This document shows, piece after piece, positions 10,326 through 12,210 of a stretch of 12,210 bases of DNA (position 1 is its first letter; each line of letters starts with the position of its first letter). The notes beneath the pieces were generated by a model. The model was not told where the DNA came from. It worked only from the letters and a program-made list of their open reading frames with translations, and did no database searches. A program made the translations under genes and the position numbers. Source of the DNA: an uncultured Prevotella sp. (lineage in GTDB: Bacteria > Bacteroidota > Bacteroidia > Bacteroidales > Bacteroidaceae); NCBI GenBank assembly GCA_900546605.1, contig URDV01000041.1, positions 1 through 12,210 on the forward strand. Direction: 5' to 3'.

Positions 10326-11510
10326 TTAACCTATATGATAACCATTCCATGGTAAATTTTTAATATTGGGACATTCAATTTTTTTCCCGATGTAATTTAC
10401 TAGGTTTGTTATTTGGCACTTATCCATTTTATAATATCCTCTTTTTGCCTGTTCATATATACTATATGCAAGAGTTTCTGATCTTTTGTTTCCTCTTTCT
10501 ATTAATTCTCCAAATGTTGCATCTTCGTATTCTTGTGTGCCTATGCCACCATTTACAATAAGACTTCCGTGTCTATACATTTTTATTGCATCCCAATAAC
10601 AATCTTTTGCAATTTGCTGTAAGCCACATATATCTGCATAATAGTAGCTCATATATTTGTCTGCCATGAATTGTATTTCGGGATTAACGCCAGGTCCAAA
10701 AATAGATAGAAAATCTTGCTTGTAATGATAAATTAAGTCAGCTCGTATAGAAAGGTAATTGATTTTATCTATCATTTTAGGCACAATTATATTAGATGGG
10801 GTTTCTGGAACTTCACTATCTATATAATAGATCATTCGAGACACGTATAGATACAAATATTTTAAGATTTCAAATCCGTTTAATGAAAGGACGCTATCTA
10901 TTTTCATTAGCCATTCCCTGCCTAATAGATGTTGCACCTCATGTAATGCATCAGTACATCCTCTTAATGCTGTTGGATTATTCCAATATATATTAGGACA
11001 AGAAAAAACATGTAACAATGATCGTTGCAAGAACGTAAGTCCTATGTCATATTTTTTTGACATGCAATATGCAATCCCCAGTTTAGAGCAAACATATGGA
11101 TGCCAACAATCAACATATTTATTAATTATAGGATCAAAATCATAGGCTTTGCTTATAATATACTCTCTGAACGTTTTATAATGTTGAATCTCTGCTTTTT
11201 CACGTATACGCTTTTTATAGCATTGATCCATATCAGTTTTAAATTCTTTGATAATCAAAGAATCATTTAAGGATTTACTCCTATCCAAGAAATGCAATGA
11301 TTTTGCAGATGTACTACAAATCTTATAATAGGACTCTTTTATCAGCTCTATAGTAAGGGCTAATTCCTCATTTAATAATTGGGACTTTTTGAGTAGATCC
11401 CTATATTCTTCTAATTTCTCAATGGTAAATTTAGTTCCAGACTTTGAAAGATAACTTTCAAAACCTGGAACTAAATTAATCAAATAAGATATTTGGGTAA
11501 TATTGTCCAT
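10326..11510 (-). CDS. Unrecognised helical protein, 394 aa, second gene of an AT-rich pair
   Basis: The product is almost wholly helical by pattern. It has an early coiled-coil-like segment (KLEEYRDLLKKSQLLNEELA, about 32-51) and a basic, helical section (CYKKRIREKAEIQHYKTFRE, about 97-116). Repeated helix pairs such as KLGIAYCMSKKYDIGLTFLQ (about 142-161) resemble a degenerate TPR-like unit. There is no signal peptide, membrane helix, nucleotide-binding loop or nuclease motif that I can see. The ATG at 11510 is one base from the stop of the upstream gene (TGA-T-ATG), so the two are translated together. The gene is much more AT-rich than its right-hand neighbours, and its stop at 10328 coincides with the composition boundary. 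Such pairs of a small and a large helical protein in accessory islands are often defence or mobile-element cargo, but no function is shown here. Confidence 0.75.
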   Translation of the reverse strand: MDNITQISYLINLVPGFESYLSKSGTKFTIEKLEEYRDLLKKSQLLNEELALTIELIKESYYKICSTSAKSLHFLDRSKSLNDSLIIKEFKTDMDQCYKKRIREKAEIQHYKTFREYIISKAYDFDPIINKYVDCWHPYVCSKLGIAYCMSKKYDIGLTFLQRSLLHVFSCPNIYWNNPTALRGCTDALHEVQHLLGREWLMKIDSVLSLNGFEILKYLYLYVSRMIYYIDSEVPETPSNIIVPKMIDKINYLSIRADLIYHYKQDFLSIFGPGVNPEIQFMADKYMSYYYADICGLQQIAKDCYWDAIKMYRHGSLIVNGGIGTQEYEDATFGELIERGNKRSETLAYSIYEQAKRGYYKMDKCQITNLVNYIGKKIECPNIKNLPWNGYHIG

Positions 11511-11511
11511 A

Positions 11512-12090
11512 TCAATGTGAAAATGGAATATAGTTATCGTTCATATATTTCCCTACACGAAGCTGTTGAAAAACATTTTTGGATATTTCGTAATTAAAAG
11601 ATGGAATATTTTCGATCATATATCCCGTAATGAGGCCAATTGCTTGTGTCTGACTTTGTCCTGCCAATGTCAAACCTAGCCAAAATAGAGAACATTTATC
11701 ATTCAAATATTCAAAAAGATAAGTAAACTCTAGTTCTTCAAGGGCCTTTTTGTCATTTTCTGCTTTAGTTGCAAGCCTTTTTAGCTTATTAAAACATACA
11801 GTCCCAACATAATCATCTCCTCTTGAATTCAACCAATGTAAGAGATTGTCGTGAACTTTTGTTAGGGCTGTCAAGCTATACATTTTCTGAGATTCAAGAA
11901 GACTCGAATTTAAATCGTTGAAATGTGGAAGCGTCCCATCCTCATACTCTTTATATAAGGTTTCCATAGTATAAGCTCTATACATAATATTGAGAACTAT
12001 TTTGTGAGGATATTCCTCACTACTATAACGAGAAAACCACTTTTGGATATTTTCCACAGCTTCTTTGTATGAGGAGTTCAAATCAATCAT
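11512..12090 (-). CDS. Unrecognised helical protein, 192 aa, first gene of an AT-rich pair
   Basis: The product is predicted to be a soluble helical bundle. It begins MIDLNSSYKEAVENIQKWFS, has a central LTALTKVHDNLLHWLNSRGD, a charged helix KLKRLATKAENDKKALEELE and a more hydrophobic section CSLFWLGLTLAGQSQTQAIG (about 132-151), too polar for a membrane span. No enzymatic motif or known family was recognised. The start at 12090 follows a short AT-rich leader of about 20-25 nt behind a good promoter (12116-12143). The stop is one base from the next gene's ATG, so the pair forms an operon. With its partner it makes a self-contained unit with its own promoter at the right-hand side of the accessory region. 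Confidence 0.75.
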   Translation of the reverse strand: MIDLNSSYKEAVENIQKWFSRYSSEEYPHKIVLNIMYRAYTMETLYKEYEDGTLPHFNDLNSSLLESQKMYSLTALTKVHDNLLHWLNSRGDDYVGTVCFNKLKRLATKAENDKKALEELEFTYLFEYLNDKCSLFWLGLTLAGQSQTQAIGLITGYMIENIPSFNYEISKNVFQQLRVGKYMNDNYIPFSH

Positions 12091-12115
12091 AGTGTAAAAG
12101 TTTTATATTTATGTG

Positions 12116-12143
12116 CAAATATAGGCTTTTTGTTATTATACAA
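12116..12143 (-). promoter_or_regulatory. Promoter of the AT-rich gene pair
   Basis: On the minus strand TTG (12143-12141), a 17-nt spacer and TATATTTG (12123-12116) followed by C match the Bacteroidota promoter. The predicted start is about 20 nt before the ATG at 12090. I see nothing else supportable in 12144-12210. Confidence 0.6.
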
Positions 12144-12210
12144 TCATTCTTTATAATCAATAGTCCGTTAATTCTAGCGTAACTAATTGAAAATGAGATA
12201 TTTATTTAAT

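Overview
The window looks like an accessory-rich stretch of a Bacteroidota chromosome, most likely a Prevotella-type organism (inference). The reasons are the Bacteroidota sigma-ABfr style promoters (TTTG or TTG, about 17-22 nt, TAnnTTTGC) before several genes, the scarcity of strong Shine-Dalgarno sites, an outer-membrane barrel protein with an N-terminal carboxypeptidase-like regulatory domain, and remnants of C39-peptidase exporter and DUF1016 families of the kind common in this phylum. No rRNA, tRNA, CRISPR array or intact transposase was seen.

Left part (1-1860), minus strand. A repeat module (the 3' end of a small gene plus an outward promoter) is followed by a terminator, then a DUF1016/YhcG nuclease-family remnant that has lost both its N-terminus and its catalytic core. 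Next are two more hairpins, one with a G10 tract in its loop, and an intact secreted protein. The promoter of that protein has a T9-G9 run at and inside its -33/-7 spacer, so it could be phase variable. Behind it lie a short unrecognised gene remnant, a cluster of TTTCATG-type heptamers and a strong bidirectional terminator.

Middle part (2041-7231), plus strand, is the best-preserved section. A good promoter drives a tightly overlapping ECF sigma factor / single-span membrane protein (likely anti-sigma) / secreted protein operon. A terminator hairpin ends it. It is followed directly by a 974-residue outer-membrane beta-barrel protein with a plug-like domain. The layout suggests an envelope-sensing or envelope-remodelling unit, but whether the barrel protein is a regulon member is inference.

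Right part (7232-12210) is a gene graveyard plus apparently younger cargo. It holds, in order: a nested palindrome carrying a promoter; a frameshifted C39 peptidase fragment (plus) butted against a truncated Abi_2 (AbiD/AbiF-like) fragment (minus); a second copy of the repeat module; a HigB/HigA-type toxin-antitoxin pair whose toxin has an in-frame TAA about two thirds along while the antitoxin is intact; and a translationally coupled set of three small unrecognised genes. The last of these three is the full-length source of the repeated gene end. Upstream of the set is a probable frameshifted 5' portion. At about 10325 the composition changes abruptly to AT-rich DNA carrying two tightly coupled unrecognised helical proteins (192 and 394 aa) behind their own promoter. 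This pair is the best candidate for an undescribed system in the window.
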